The position numbers and the translations under genes are program-made. The notes beneath the pieces were generated by a model. It had not been told where the DNA came from. It made no database searches and worked only from the letters and a program-made list of their open reading frames with translations. Shown here in pieces: positions 1-7,173 of a DNA stretch of 13,145 nt. Position 1 is the first letter of the stretch. Every line of letters starts with the position of its first letter. The DNA comes from GCA-002701945 sp964442015 (GTDB lineage: Bacteria > Fidelibacterota > Marinisomatia > Marinisomatales > TCS55), in assembly GCA_964442015.1 (NCBI GenBank), contig CAYTYA010000044.1, positions 1 to 13,145 on the forward strand, written 5' to 3'.

Positions 1-23
1 AAAATTAATAAAAAAAAGTTCCT

Positions 24-932
24 TTATAATTTGAGCCCAATACCCATGGCAAACACAGTACCGCCCATTCCATAGAAATATGTGCCTAAATCAACTATAT
101 ACTGTTTTGTTGATATAGAAACGCCTAATCCAGTATCTGCAAATATATCCTTAAAAAAATCTATCTTTTCAGATTGATCTACTCTATTGATTGATGTTCC
201 TAATTTAAAATTAATATCTTTTGTTAAAGTAATAATCCCAGATAACCTTATGTTATTTAATTTACTTTGAATATCAAAATCTGAATCTATTATCATAATC
301 AATGGTAAATACGCCAGTTTTTTTGATGAAGATATATTAATTAAAATGGGGTTGTAATACTTATTGCTAGAATATGATTTCATTTCAAATGTAAAATTTC
401 TTAATGCAATACCAATATTCATCTTATACCTATCAATATTTAATGACATACCTGTTGTACCAGTTAATAACATTGATGATAGATCTCCAATATTACTATA
501 AAAATACCCTACAGTGGCTCCTAAGTGAATATTCTTAGAATAAAATGATTTTACCGCGCTACATGAAACCCACGTGTCAGATGCTGAATAATTTGATGTC
601 GGAGTACCATTTTCATTATATCCTTTAAATATACCATAGCTTATATGCCTAATTGTTGCTGTTAATACATATTTTTTATGAGGATAAATAACCTGTGCTA
701 ACTGAGATGTAATTTCAGAAGGGTATTGAACAAAACTAAGGCTCATTAGCTTTTCACTATTAATAATAAAAGCAGGATTTAAACGGTCATTTTCTGCACT
801 AATATAATTTGATGAAGCGCCAACAATAGATACGCTATGTGGATGATACCAATAGTTAAGTGCTTTATATCCAGAGGCATTTAATTGAAAAAAAAAGAAT
901 AAATAAAAATATATTATAGCATTTTGTTTCAT
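24..932 (-). CDS. PorQ/PorV-like outer-membrane beta-barrel protein
   Basis: A 302-residue exported protein. Residues 1-21 look like a signal peptide: Lys2, a very hydrophobic Ile/Tyr/Leu/Phe core, then an Asn-Ala-Ser-Gly cleavage region. The rest alternates short polar turns with aromatic and hydrophobic strands, as in an outer-membrane barrel. It resembles the PorQ/UPF0164-type family: an early NPAFI motif (52-56), the block YGIFKGYNENG followed by SASD (99-119), a G-x-F-Y-S strand near 142-146, a KNxG-like strand (ALRNF, 176-180) and KLAYLPL near 205-211. In Bacteroidota, PorQ-family proteins are associated with the type IX secretion system outer-membrane machinery; that role here is inference. 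The ATG overlaps the priA stop (ATGA) with no Shine-Dalgarno sequence, so translational coupling is likely. The final residues GIGLKL lack the usual terminal Phe. It could instead be another FadL-like or PorV-like barrel. Confidence 0.6.
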   Translation of the reverse strand: MKQNAIIYFYLFFFFQLNASGYKALNYWYHPHSVSIVGASSNYISAENDRLNPAFIINSEKLMSLSFVQYPSEITSQLAQVIYPHKKYVLTATIRHISYGIFKGYNENGTPTSNYSASDTWVSCSAVKSFYSKNIHLGATVGYFYSNIGDLSSMLLTGTTGMSLNIDRYKMNIGIALRNFTFEMKSYSSNKYYNPILINISSSKKLAYLPLIMIIDSDFDIQSKLNNIRLSGIITLTKDINFKLGTSINRVDQSEKIDFFKDIFADTGLGVSISTKQYIVDLGTYFYGMGGTVFAMGIGLKL

Positions 933-3148
933 AATAAAGAAGTTGGATTAATATCTATAGAGATTTTAGCATCAGAATATTTCACTGAACTCCAATTAGA
1001 TAAATTTTCGTTTATATATTTATTTAGCATACCACCATTAGGATCAACAGACTTATATGATTTTAATACTATTTGCATACGAAATTTATTTCGCAACTTT
1101 TCGTAATAACAATCAACTGGACCCAAAATTTCTAATCCTTTATAAGGGGGTTTTAAATAATTATATGCTTTTTCTGTAATTTTGTTTAAACGATTTTTAT
1201 CTTTTCCCGAAAATTCAATTTTTGCTAACCAACTGTAAGGAGGATAATTAAGTGATTTTCGTTCTTCAAGAATCATTTTATAATATGATTCAATATCCAA
1301 TGATGAGGCATATTTTATTACGGAATTATCTGGATTGTACGTTTGAATAATAACTTCACCTGGCTTTTTTCTTCTTCCCGATCTCCCGGCGGTTTGATAA
1401 ATAAGTTGAAACAATCTTTCTCCCGATCGAAAATCTGGCAAAAATAAACCGGTATCAGCATTAATAATTCCTACCAAAGTAGCATTTTCAAAATCTAAAC
1501 CTTTTGCAATCATTTGAGTGCCAAGTAAAATATCAATCTCTCCATTAGCAAAACTGCTGATTGCATTTCTTAAATTAATAGCTGATCTTGATGTGTCCAT
1601 ATCAATTCGAGTTAACGATGAATCGGGGAATGTATTTCTAACTATATCCTCAATTTTTTGTGTACCAGTCCCAAGCATAAGAATATTTGAACTTTTACAG
1701 TTTTTACAATTTGGAGCAACGTGATCTAAACAAAATCCACAGAAATGACATTTCAATGGAGGGCCTTTTCTATGATAAGCTAAAGGAACATTGCACCGTA
1801 AACACATTTCTAATTGGCCACAATCACCACAAGAAATAATAGGTGAAAACCCCCTTCTATTTTGCATTAAAATAATTTGTTCTTTTTTATTTAAAGTTTC
1901 TTCCATTTTGTTTAAAAGTAAACCAGATAATATTTGACCAGGTCTGCCTGTTTCGTCTTTTTCGTTACCCATATCAACAATATTTACTTTTGGGTATTTT
2001 GCTCCACCAAAACGGTTTTTTAATTGAAGATAACTATATTTTAAACGGATATGATTAAAATAACTTTCAATGCTGGGAGTGGCACTAGAAAGCAAAATAG
2101 GTATTTTATTAATCTTCGCTCTCATTAATGCAACATCACGAGCATGATATCTTGGCGTTGTTGAATCTTGTTTATATGAATTCTCCTGTTCCTCATCAAT
2201 AATAATTATACCAAGATTCTTGGTTGGTGCAAAAATTGCACTTCTTGCGCCTATAATTATCTTATAATCTCCAGAACGTATTTTATTCCACGTCCATGAC
2301 CGCATAGAATTATTTAATTTTGAATGCCAAATACCAACTGTATCTCCAAATTCTGCGCGAAATCTACCTGCGATTTGAGGTGTAAGAACTATTTCTGGTA
2401 ATAAAATTATTGCAGATTTTCCCTTTTTCAAGTTATCCCGTACAATATCAATATATATTTCAGTTTTTCCACTACTAGTTACACCATGCAAGAGAAAGGG
2501 GGTGAATTTATTTAATGATACTGCTTTTCTTAAATTTTTTAAAACATCATTTTGCTCTTCAGTAAAATTTATATTCTTTTTTATTGGTGGGACAGTATAT
2601 ATGTTGATATCTGGCTCTAAAATCTTTTCATTCCAATATATAAAACCTTTCTTAAATAAAGCTTTGCAAACCGAAGTTGGGTTAGATACAATTCCTTTAA
2701 GAGAATTTATTAATATAGGGGTGTTTTGTTCTTTTATAAAATTCAGCGCTTTTTTTTGCGCTGGGGAATTATTTAAAATAACACTCCCATTTTTACGATA
2801 GCTAATCTCAACGATCTTTTTAGGTTTATAACTTGATGTAAGTGTTTTGGGTAATGCTACTTGCAATACCTTTCCCATTGGCGCTACATAATATATACTT
2901 ACCCATTTTAATAATAAAAACAAGTTATTGCTTAACCGTATGTCATCATTAATTATATTATCTATAGAATATGTCTTACCTTTATATCTATTTGAATTAG
3001 ATACGTCAACTACAATACCCGTGACTGTCCTTTTGTTAAAAGGAGCTTTTACTCTTATGCCTACCTTAATCTGATCGTGTAATTTTGATGGAACTTTGTA
3101 TGAAAAAATTTTATAGCTGGATATAGGAAATGCAATTTCTACATACAT
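929..3148 (-). CDS. priA: PriA, primosomal replication-restart helicase
   Basis: 739 residues, full length for PriA, the 3'-to-5' DNA helicase that recognises stalled forks and reloads the replicative helicase. The N-terminal 3'-DNA-binding domain opens with MYVEIAFP, as in the family, which supports this start. Walker A is GVTSSGKT (222-229) and motif III is SAT (355-357). A zinc-binding insert carries the expected four Cys pairs: C440/C443, C449/C452, C467/C470 and C481/C484. Motif V is LLGTQMIAKGLDF (541-553) and motif VI QTAGRSGR (585-592). Odd feature: Walker B reads DEEQ (318-321), whereas PriA usually has DEEH; the Gln codon is CAG. There is no Shine-Dalgarno sequence upstream; the mRNA there even contains CCUCC. 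It is separated from rplI by 98 bases, so it may have its own promoter, and it overlaps the next gene by ATGA. Confidence 0.96.
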   Translation of the reverse strand: MYVEIAFPISSYKIFSYKVPSKLHDQIKVGIRVKAPFNKRTVTGIVVDVSNSNRYKGKTYSIDNIINDDIRLSNNLFLLLKWVSIYYVAPMGKVLQVALPKTLTSSYKPKKIVEISYRKNGSVILNNSPAQKKALNFIKEQNTPILINSLKGIVSNPTSVCKALFKKGFIYWNEKILEPDINIYTVPPIKKNINFTEEQNDVLKNLRKAVSLNKFTPFLLHGVTSSGKTEIYIDIVRDNLKKGKSAIILLPEIVLTPQIAGRFRAEFGDTVGIWHSKLNNSMRSWTWNKIRSGDYKIIIGARSAIFAPTKNLGIIIIDEEQENSYKQDSTTPRYHARDVALMRAKINKIPILLSSATPSIESYFNHIRLKYSYLQLKNRFGGAKYPKVNIVDMGNEKDETGRPGQILSGLLLNKMEETLNKKEQIILMQNRRGFSPIISCGDCGQLEMCLRCNVPLAYHRKGPPLKCHFCGFCLDHVAPNCKNCKSSNILMLGTGTQKIEDIVRNTFPDSSLTRIDMDTSRSAINLRNAISSFANGEIDILLGTQMIAKGLDFENATLVGIINADTGLFLPDFRSGERLFQLIYQTAGRSGRRKKPGEVIIQTYNPDNSVIKYASSLDIESYYKMILEERKSLNYPPYSWLAKIEFSGKDKNRLNKITEKAYNYLKPPYKGLEILGPVDCYYEKLRNKFRMQIVLKSYKSVDPNGGMLNKYINENLSNWSSVKYSDAKISIDINPTSLL

Positions 3149-3196
3149 AATAGTTTAAAATAGTGGAGGACTAAAACTAGTGCAATAAAAAAACCT

Positions 3197-3224
3197 ATAA
3201 TATAATTATTTATAAGATAAACAA
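3197..3224 (-). promoter_or_regulatory. Weak promoter candidate upstream of priA
   Basis: The 98-base rplI-priA gap (3149-3246) is the largest in the window and very AT-rich. On the minus strand it holds TTGTTT (3224-3219) and TATTAT (3202-3197) separated by 16 bases, a loose match to a sigma-70 type promoter (3 of 6 and 5 of 6 consensus bases). No GC-rich hairpin followed by a T-run is visible, so no intrinsic terminator for the ribosomal genes could be identified. In DNA this AT-rich such matches arise by chance, hence the low confidence. Confidence 0.25.
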
Positions 3225-3246
3225 AATTTAGCTAAGAAATAATTCT

Positions 3247-3690
3247 TTAGGTCTTAATCACATAGATTTTTAACTCGGTCTCAAGTTCGCTATCAAGCTT
3301 AATAGGTATATGATAAATACCTAAAGCTTTTATTGATTCATCTAATAGAACAGCATTTTTGTCTAATGTTATCCCTTTTTCTTCTAAAGCGCTGTGAATA
3401 TCTTTTGAAGTAACAGCCCCAAACATTTTTTCCTCATCTCCGACCTGTGCTTCAAAAGTTAATTCTATTTTATTTATTTTATTTGCTAATGATTCATTTG
3501 CTTTATTAAGACGCTTTGATTTTAATTCTTTATTTCTTTTTCTTTCTTCAGCAACTGCTCGATTTTTCTTTGATGATCTTAAAGCAATGCCTCTTGGAAA
3601 AAGATAATTACGTGCATATCCAGGTTTTACCCTAACTATTTCCCCAGAAGCACCTAATCCTTCAAAATCTTCAAGTAATATAACTTCCAT
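3247..3690 (-). CDS. rplI: Ribosomal protein L9
   Basis: 147 residues, normal length for bL9 of the large subunit. The N-terminal domain is clear: MEVILLEDFEGLGASGE, then VKPGYARNYLFPRGIAL (22-38), the family's rRNA-binding signature. A long charged connecting helix (about 40-75, rich in Lys, Arg and Glu) leads to the C-terminal domain, which includes GAVTSKDIHSAL (91-102). Translation probably starts at this ATG because AGAGAGG lies five bases upstream (3696-3702). It follows rpsR by 34 bases in the common rpsF-rpsR-rplI order and is probably co-transcribed with them. Confidence 0.97.
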   Translation of the reverse strand: MEVILLEDFEGLGASGEIVRVKPGYARNYLFPRGIALRSSKKNRAVAEERKRNKELKSKRLNKANESLANKINKIELTFEAQVGDEEKMFGAVTSKDIHSALEEKGITLDKNAVLLDESIKALGIYHIPIKLDSELETELKIYVIKT

Positions 3691-3724
3691 ATAAACCTCT
3701 CTTTGATTAAGATTCTAAAATTAA

Positions 3725-3952
3725 TTAATCACCTTCGACATTTGAATAAGGCATTAATGCAATATTACGAGCTCTTTTTATTGCTCTTATAAGCTTGCGA
3801 TGCATTTTCGAGCTTGTACCTGTAACTCTTCTCGGCATAATCTTTCCATGTTCTGTTACAAAGCGACGCAAAAGCTTAACATCTTTATAATCAATTTCAG
3901 TTATTTTATTTTCTTTGAAATAACAATATTTTCTTTTACTAACAAAAGCCAT
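3725..3952 (-). CDS. rpsR: Ribosomal protein S18
   Basis: 75 residues, the standard size of bS18, a small-subunit protein that pairs with S6 on the platform of the 30S subunit. The family core is evident: IDYKDVKLLRRFVTEHGKI (20-38), PRRVTGTSSK (40-49) and the basic C-terminal helix RKLIRAIKRARNIALMPY (52-69). Only one cysteine (Cys10) remains, so this is a zinc-free variant; forms with several Cys residues (for example the CYFC motif and a TGTC motif) exist in other bacteria, and here they read CYFK and TGTS. AGAGGA lies five bases upstream (3958-3963) and fixes the start. The gene is 25 bases downstream of rpsF, with no ssb gene between. Confidence 0.97.
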   Translation of the reverse strand: MAFVSKRKYCYFKENKITEIDYKDVKLLRRFVTEHGKIMPRRVTGTSSKMHRKLIRAIKRARNIALMPYSNVEGD

Positions 3953-3977
3953 ATATATCCTCTATTTATTAAATTAC

Positions 3978-4442
3978 TTACTGATCTAAGCCAGAACCTT
4001 TAACTTCATCCGCGGTATTATCGTCATCCTCGGCGCTAGCTTCTTCCGCAGAACCTTTACTACTTTTGGTTTCTTTGGATGGTTGTTTCTCAATCGCGCC
4101 ATCAGCTTCATCTAAATCAACAGTTATTGTTTTCTCTAATAAACTAGCAGTTGGTTTAGATTTTAATCGAATGGTCTGTGCTCTTAATACAGAACTATTT
4201 AATTTCATAAATGATTCGAAATCACTAATCTTAATAGAATTATCTGATTCAAAATGCAATAAAACAAAAGTTCCATATTTTTGACCATCAATTTGATATG
4301 CAAGTTTTTTCTTTCCCCACATATTATGTGAAATGACCTTACTAAATTCACCCATGTACTTATCTATCTCTTTAATAATACTATCCACTCGACTTTGTTC
4401 GAAATTTGGATTGATTATATATACTGTCTCATAATATCTCAT
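3978..4442 (-). CDS. rpsF: Ribosomal protein S6 with acidic C-terminal extension
   Basis: 154 residues. Positions 1 to about 98 form the bS6 domain: it opens MRYYETVYIINPNF, has WGKKKLAYQI near 42-51 and ends its last strand with VLRAQTIRLK (85-94). In the 30S subunit S6 binds S18, encoded next. Beyond about residue 105 there is a low-complexity, probably disordered tail rich in Asp, Glu, Ser and Lys, including EDDD (138-141). S6 is typically about 95-135 residues, so the tail is long. In E. coli, RimK adds glutamates to the S6 C-terminus after translation; here acidity is encoded genetically, and any functional parallel is speculation. The window's best Shine-Dalgarno sequence, AAGGAGAG (4446-4453), precedes this ATG, fitting high expression. 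The gene begins 17 bases after the hppA stop. Confidence 0.96.
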   Translation of the reverse strand: MRYYETVYIINPNFEQSRVDSIIKEIDKYMGEFSKVISHNMWGKKKLAYQIDGQKYGTFVLLHFESDNSIKISDFESFMKLNSSVLRAQTIRLKSKPTASLLEKTITVDLDEADGAIEKQPSKETKSSKGSAEEASAEDDDNTADEVKGSGLDQ

Positions 4443-4459
4443 TTTCTCTCCTTAAATAA

Positions 4460-6601
4460 TCAAATCAATGGGGCTATAACAAGCGACACAACCGACATTA
4501 GTTTTATTAATATATTCAACGATGGACCTGAAGTATCTTTAAACGGATCTCCAACAGTGTCTCCAACAACCGCTGCTTTATGCATTTCAGACCCTTTTCC
4601 ATACTCATTGCCATCTATTTCAACTCCTTCTTCAATCATTTTTTTTGCGTTATCCCACGCACCGCCTGAATTTGATTGAAAAATTGCCATTAAAACTCCT
4701 GTAACTGTAACCCCTGCTAATAAACCACCTAGAGTTTCAGCTCCAAACAAAAACCCTATAACAACAGGCGTTAAAACAGAAAGAAGTCCAGGTAATACCA
4801 TTTCCTTAATAGCAGATTGCGTTGAAATATCAACGCATTTACTATATTCTGCCTTCCCATTAGCAGAATCAAATATTTTTTTATCCTCATCCGTCCATTT
4901 ATCATTTTCACCATATTTATTCATCACAGCTAGAGCAGCAGATAATTCTGGTATATCATTAAACTGCCTCCTGACTTCTTCTATCATTGCCATAGCAGCA
5001 CGCCCAACAGCACCCATTGCCATGGATGAAAAAAGAAATGGTAACATTCCTCCAACAAAGAGCCCAGCCATAACCATAGGATCAGAAATATCTATTTTAT
5101 TTATACCTGTTTGCACCATAAAAGCAGCAAACAAAGCCAAGGCTGTTAATGCAGCTGATCCTATTGCAAACCCTTTACCTATAGCTGCAGTTGTATTCCC
5201 TACTGCATCAAGTTTATCTGTGCGATCTCTAACTTCACTTGGGAGGTCGGCCATTTCAGCTATTCCACCAGCATTATCTGATATTGGCCCATAAGCATCT
5301 ACTGCTAATTGAATACCTGTATTTGCAAGCATTCCAAGAGCAGCCATTGCTATGCCATAAAGACCAGCAAATTGATAAGCCCCAACAATACTAGCAGCTA
5401 TAATTAGAATAGGAATTGCGGTTGATTGCATTCCAACGCCTAACCCTGCAATAATATTAGTTGCTGGCCCAGTTAAAGATTGTTCAACTATTGAATTTGT
5501 AGGTTTAGTATTTGTACCTGTATAATATTCTGTAATTAATCCAATTCCTAAACCAGCAAACAGACCAATAGTGGTGGCAATAAATACACCCATGTTTGTA
5601 TAAATAATATCATTTTGCGCAAAGCGATCTGGTAAAATATTTATAATTAATAAATAAATTATACCAATCAAAATAATTGATGAACCAAACTCTCCTTTGT
5701 TTAATGCTTTCTGAGGATCGCCTCCTTCTTTGACTCGAACAAGAAAAGTGCCAACTATAGACATTATTATTCCTGAAGCAGCTATTAGTAAAGGCAGTAT
5801 AACAAAGCTAATATCAAATCCACCCATTACGACTATACTTGCACCCAAAACCATTGAGCCAATTATTGAACCCACATACGATTCAAATAAATCTGCTCCC
5901 ATACCCGCTACATCACCTACGTTATCACCAACATTATCAGCAATTGTTGCTGGATTCAAAGGATGATCCTCAGGAATACCGGCCTCTACTTTGCCTACAA
6001 GATCAGCTCCAACATCAGCAGCTTTCGTATAAATCCCTCCACCAACACGAGCAAACAGTGCGATGGATGAAGCGCCTAAAGAGAAACCAGAGATAACTGT
6101 TATCACTTTATCATAATCATTAACAAAAATATTTTGATATAATAAGAATAGCGACCCTAAACCTATTAATCCTAAACCTACTACACTTAACCCCATTACA
6201 GAACCACCCGTAAATGCCACATATAAAGCACTCTCTAAACTCGTCCTTGCCGCATTGGTAGTTCGGTTATTTGCTTTAGTTGCTACCCTCATTCCTAGAA
6301 ATCCCGCCAAACCAGATGCAACGGCACCAGATATAAAAGATAAAGAAATAAATGCGCTTGAATCTTGACGTCCCGCATTAGCAAACCCCAGAAGCAAAGC
6401 AACAATGAATACAAAAAAACTTAAAACACGGTATTCAGCACGTAAAAATGCCATGGCGCCGTCGGCAATACTCTTCCCAATTTGCTCCATTTTATCAGTG
6501 CCCTGATCTTGTTTATTTATCCAATTTGATTTTATAAATGCAAAAATAAGCGCCACAACCCCAGCGCTTAAAACTATCCATAAGTAAGTATTTGTATCCA
6601 T
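4460..6601 (-). CDS. hppA: K+-dependent membrane pyrophosphatase, probably Na+-pumping
   Basis: 713 residues with about 16 hydrophobic segments, the usual size and form of a homodimeric membrane pyrophosphatase, which couples PPi hydrolysis to ion export across the inner membrane. The catalytic signature DVGADLVGKVE (196-206) and the Mg-PPi-binding DNVGDNVGD (222-230) are intact; a third acidic cluster with DAYGPISDNAGG lies at 435-446. GNTTAAIGKG (468-477) has Ala472 and Gly475, at the positions that are Lys and Thr in K+-independent enzymes, so it should require K+. Glu240 in DLFESYVG sits where Na+-transporting enzymes such as Thermotoga's have their gate Glu; plant H+ enzymes have it about one helical turn later. 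Na+ pumping is therefore the best guess, not proven. Variant: EDHPLNP (211-217) where EDDPRNP is usual. It starts five bases after pth without a good Shine-Dalgarno sequence. Confidence 0.96.
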   Translation of the reverse strand: MDTNTYLWIVLSAGVVALIFAFIKSNWINKQDQGTDKMEQIGKSIADGAMAFLRAEYRVLSFFVFIVALLLGFANAGRQDSSAFISLSFISGAVASGLAGFLGMRVATKANNRTTNAARTSLESALYVAFTGGSVMGLSVVGLGLIGLGSLFLLYQNIFVNDYDKVITVISGFSLGASSIALFARVGGGIYTKAADVGADLVGKVEAGIPEDHPLNPATIADNVGDNVGDVAGMGADLFESYVGSIIGSMVLGASIVVMGGFDISFVILPLLIAASGIIMSIVGTFLVRVKEGGDPQKALNKGEFGSSIILIGIIYLLIINILPDRFAQNDIIYTNMGVFIATTIGLFAGLGIGLITEYYTGTNTKPTNSIVEQSLTGPATNIIAGLGVGMQSTAIPILIIAASIVGAYQFAGLYGIAMAALGMLANTGIQLAVDAYGPISDNAGGIAEMADLPSEVRDRTDKLDAVGNTTAAIGKGFAIGSAALTALALFAAFMVQTGINKIDISDPMVMAGLFVGGMLPFLFSSMAMGAVGRAAMAMIEEVRRQFNDIPELSAALAVMNKYGENDKWTDEDKKIFDSANGKAEYSKCVDISTQSAIKEMVLPGLLSVLTPVVIGFLFGAETLGGLLAGVTVTGVLMAIFQSNSGGAWDNAKKMIEEGVEIDGNEYGKGSEMHKAAVVGDTVGDPFKDTSGPSLNILIKLMSVVSLVIAPLI

Positions 6602-6606
6602 TTAGA

Positions 6607-7173
6607 TTATCCCATCTCTAATTTATTATATTTATTCATTGTTTTATCCAATCCGCTATATAAAAGGGACTCGGCCGCATCAGCAGCAACTTGTATCATT
6701 TCTTTAGAAAAATTCTGATCTTTGCTTTTGAATGGTTTCAACACATATTTTTCTGAAGGTCTTTTATAGTCTCTTGAAGCAACACCTACTCTTAATCTTG
6801 GAAAATTTGTATTTCCTAAATGATAGATTATTGATTCTAAGCCTCTATGACAACCATCCCCTCCTTTAGGTCGTATTCTAATGCGACCTAAAGGCAAGTC
6901 AACATCATCTACACAAACAAATAGGTTATTTAAACTAATGTTAAATAATCTCACAAAATGCTTTAATGCGATTCCGCTATTATTCATTCCTGTGGTTGGT
7001 TTCATTAGCATAACGTCTTTAGTCTTTTTTTCGGAAAAAACATAGTTATCCTTACCTGGTTTAAAATTACAAACCCACCTTTTAGCCAATTCATCAACAA
7101 TCCAATAACCTACATTATGTTTTGTGTTGTAATATTCATCGCCAGGGTTCCCAAGCCCTACAAAAACGATCAT
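6607..7173 (-). CDS. pth: Peptidyl-tRNA hydrolase
   Basis: 188 residues, full length for bacterial Pth, the cytoplasmic enzyme that cleaves peptides from tRNAs dropped by ribosomes. The N-terminus VGLGNPGDEYYNTKHNVG (5-22) contains Asn9 and the catalytic His19. Asn64 in the GMNNSG segment and Asp89 in VDDVDLPLG match E. coli Asn68 and Asp93. LRVGVA (127-132) is the expected late strand. E. coli Asn114, which helps bind the peptidyl-tRNA, is replaced by Arg110 in GCHRGL (usual GGHNGL), and the preceding Gly is Cys. The ATG shares one base with the rplY stop (TAATG), so translation is probably coupled; the upstream Shine-Dalgarno match is poor. The rplY-pth pairing is widespread in bacteria. 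Confidence 0.96.
   Translation of the reverse strand: MIVFVGLGNPGDEYYNTKHNVGYWIVDELAKRWVCNFKPGKDNYVFSEKKTKDVMLMKPTTGMNNSGIALKHFVRLFNISLNNLFVCVDDVDLPLGRIRIRPKGGDGCHRGLESIIYHLGNTNFPRLRVGVASRDYKRPSEKYVLKPFKSKDQNFSKEMIQVAADAAESLLYSGLDKTMNKYNKLEMG

Noticed and set aside
1..23. T-rich minus-strand tail after the PorQ-like gene, as a terminator or next ribosome binding site
   Set aside because: AAAGGAAC and a run of seven T are present, but there is no hairpin and no start codon before the window edge.
3161..3186. Plus-strand GGAGG followed by GTG in the rplI-priA gap
   Set aside because: The frame stops after two codons (GTG CAA TAA).
3225..3255. Weak inverted repeat (AAGAA-TTAT-TTCTT) after the rplI stop as a terminator
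   Set aside because: The stem is five AT-rich pairs with no adjacent T-run; too weak to call.
4395..6096. Several plus-strand open frames of 70-95 codons opposite hppA and rpsF
   Set aside because: They are antisense to strongly conserved genes, have no family features and no ribosome binding sites; they are shadows.
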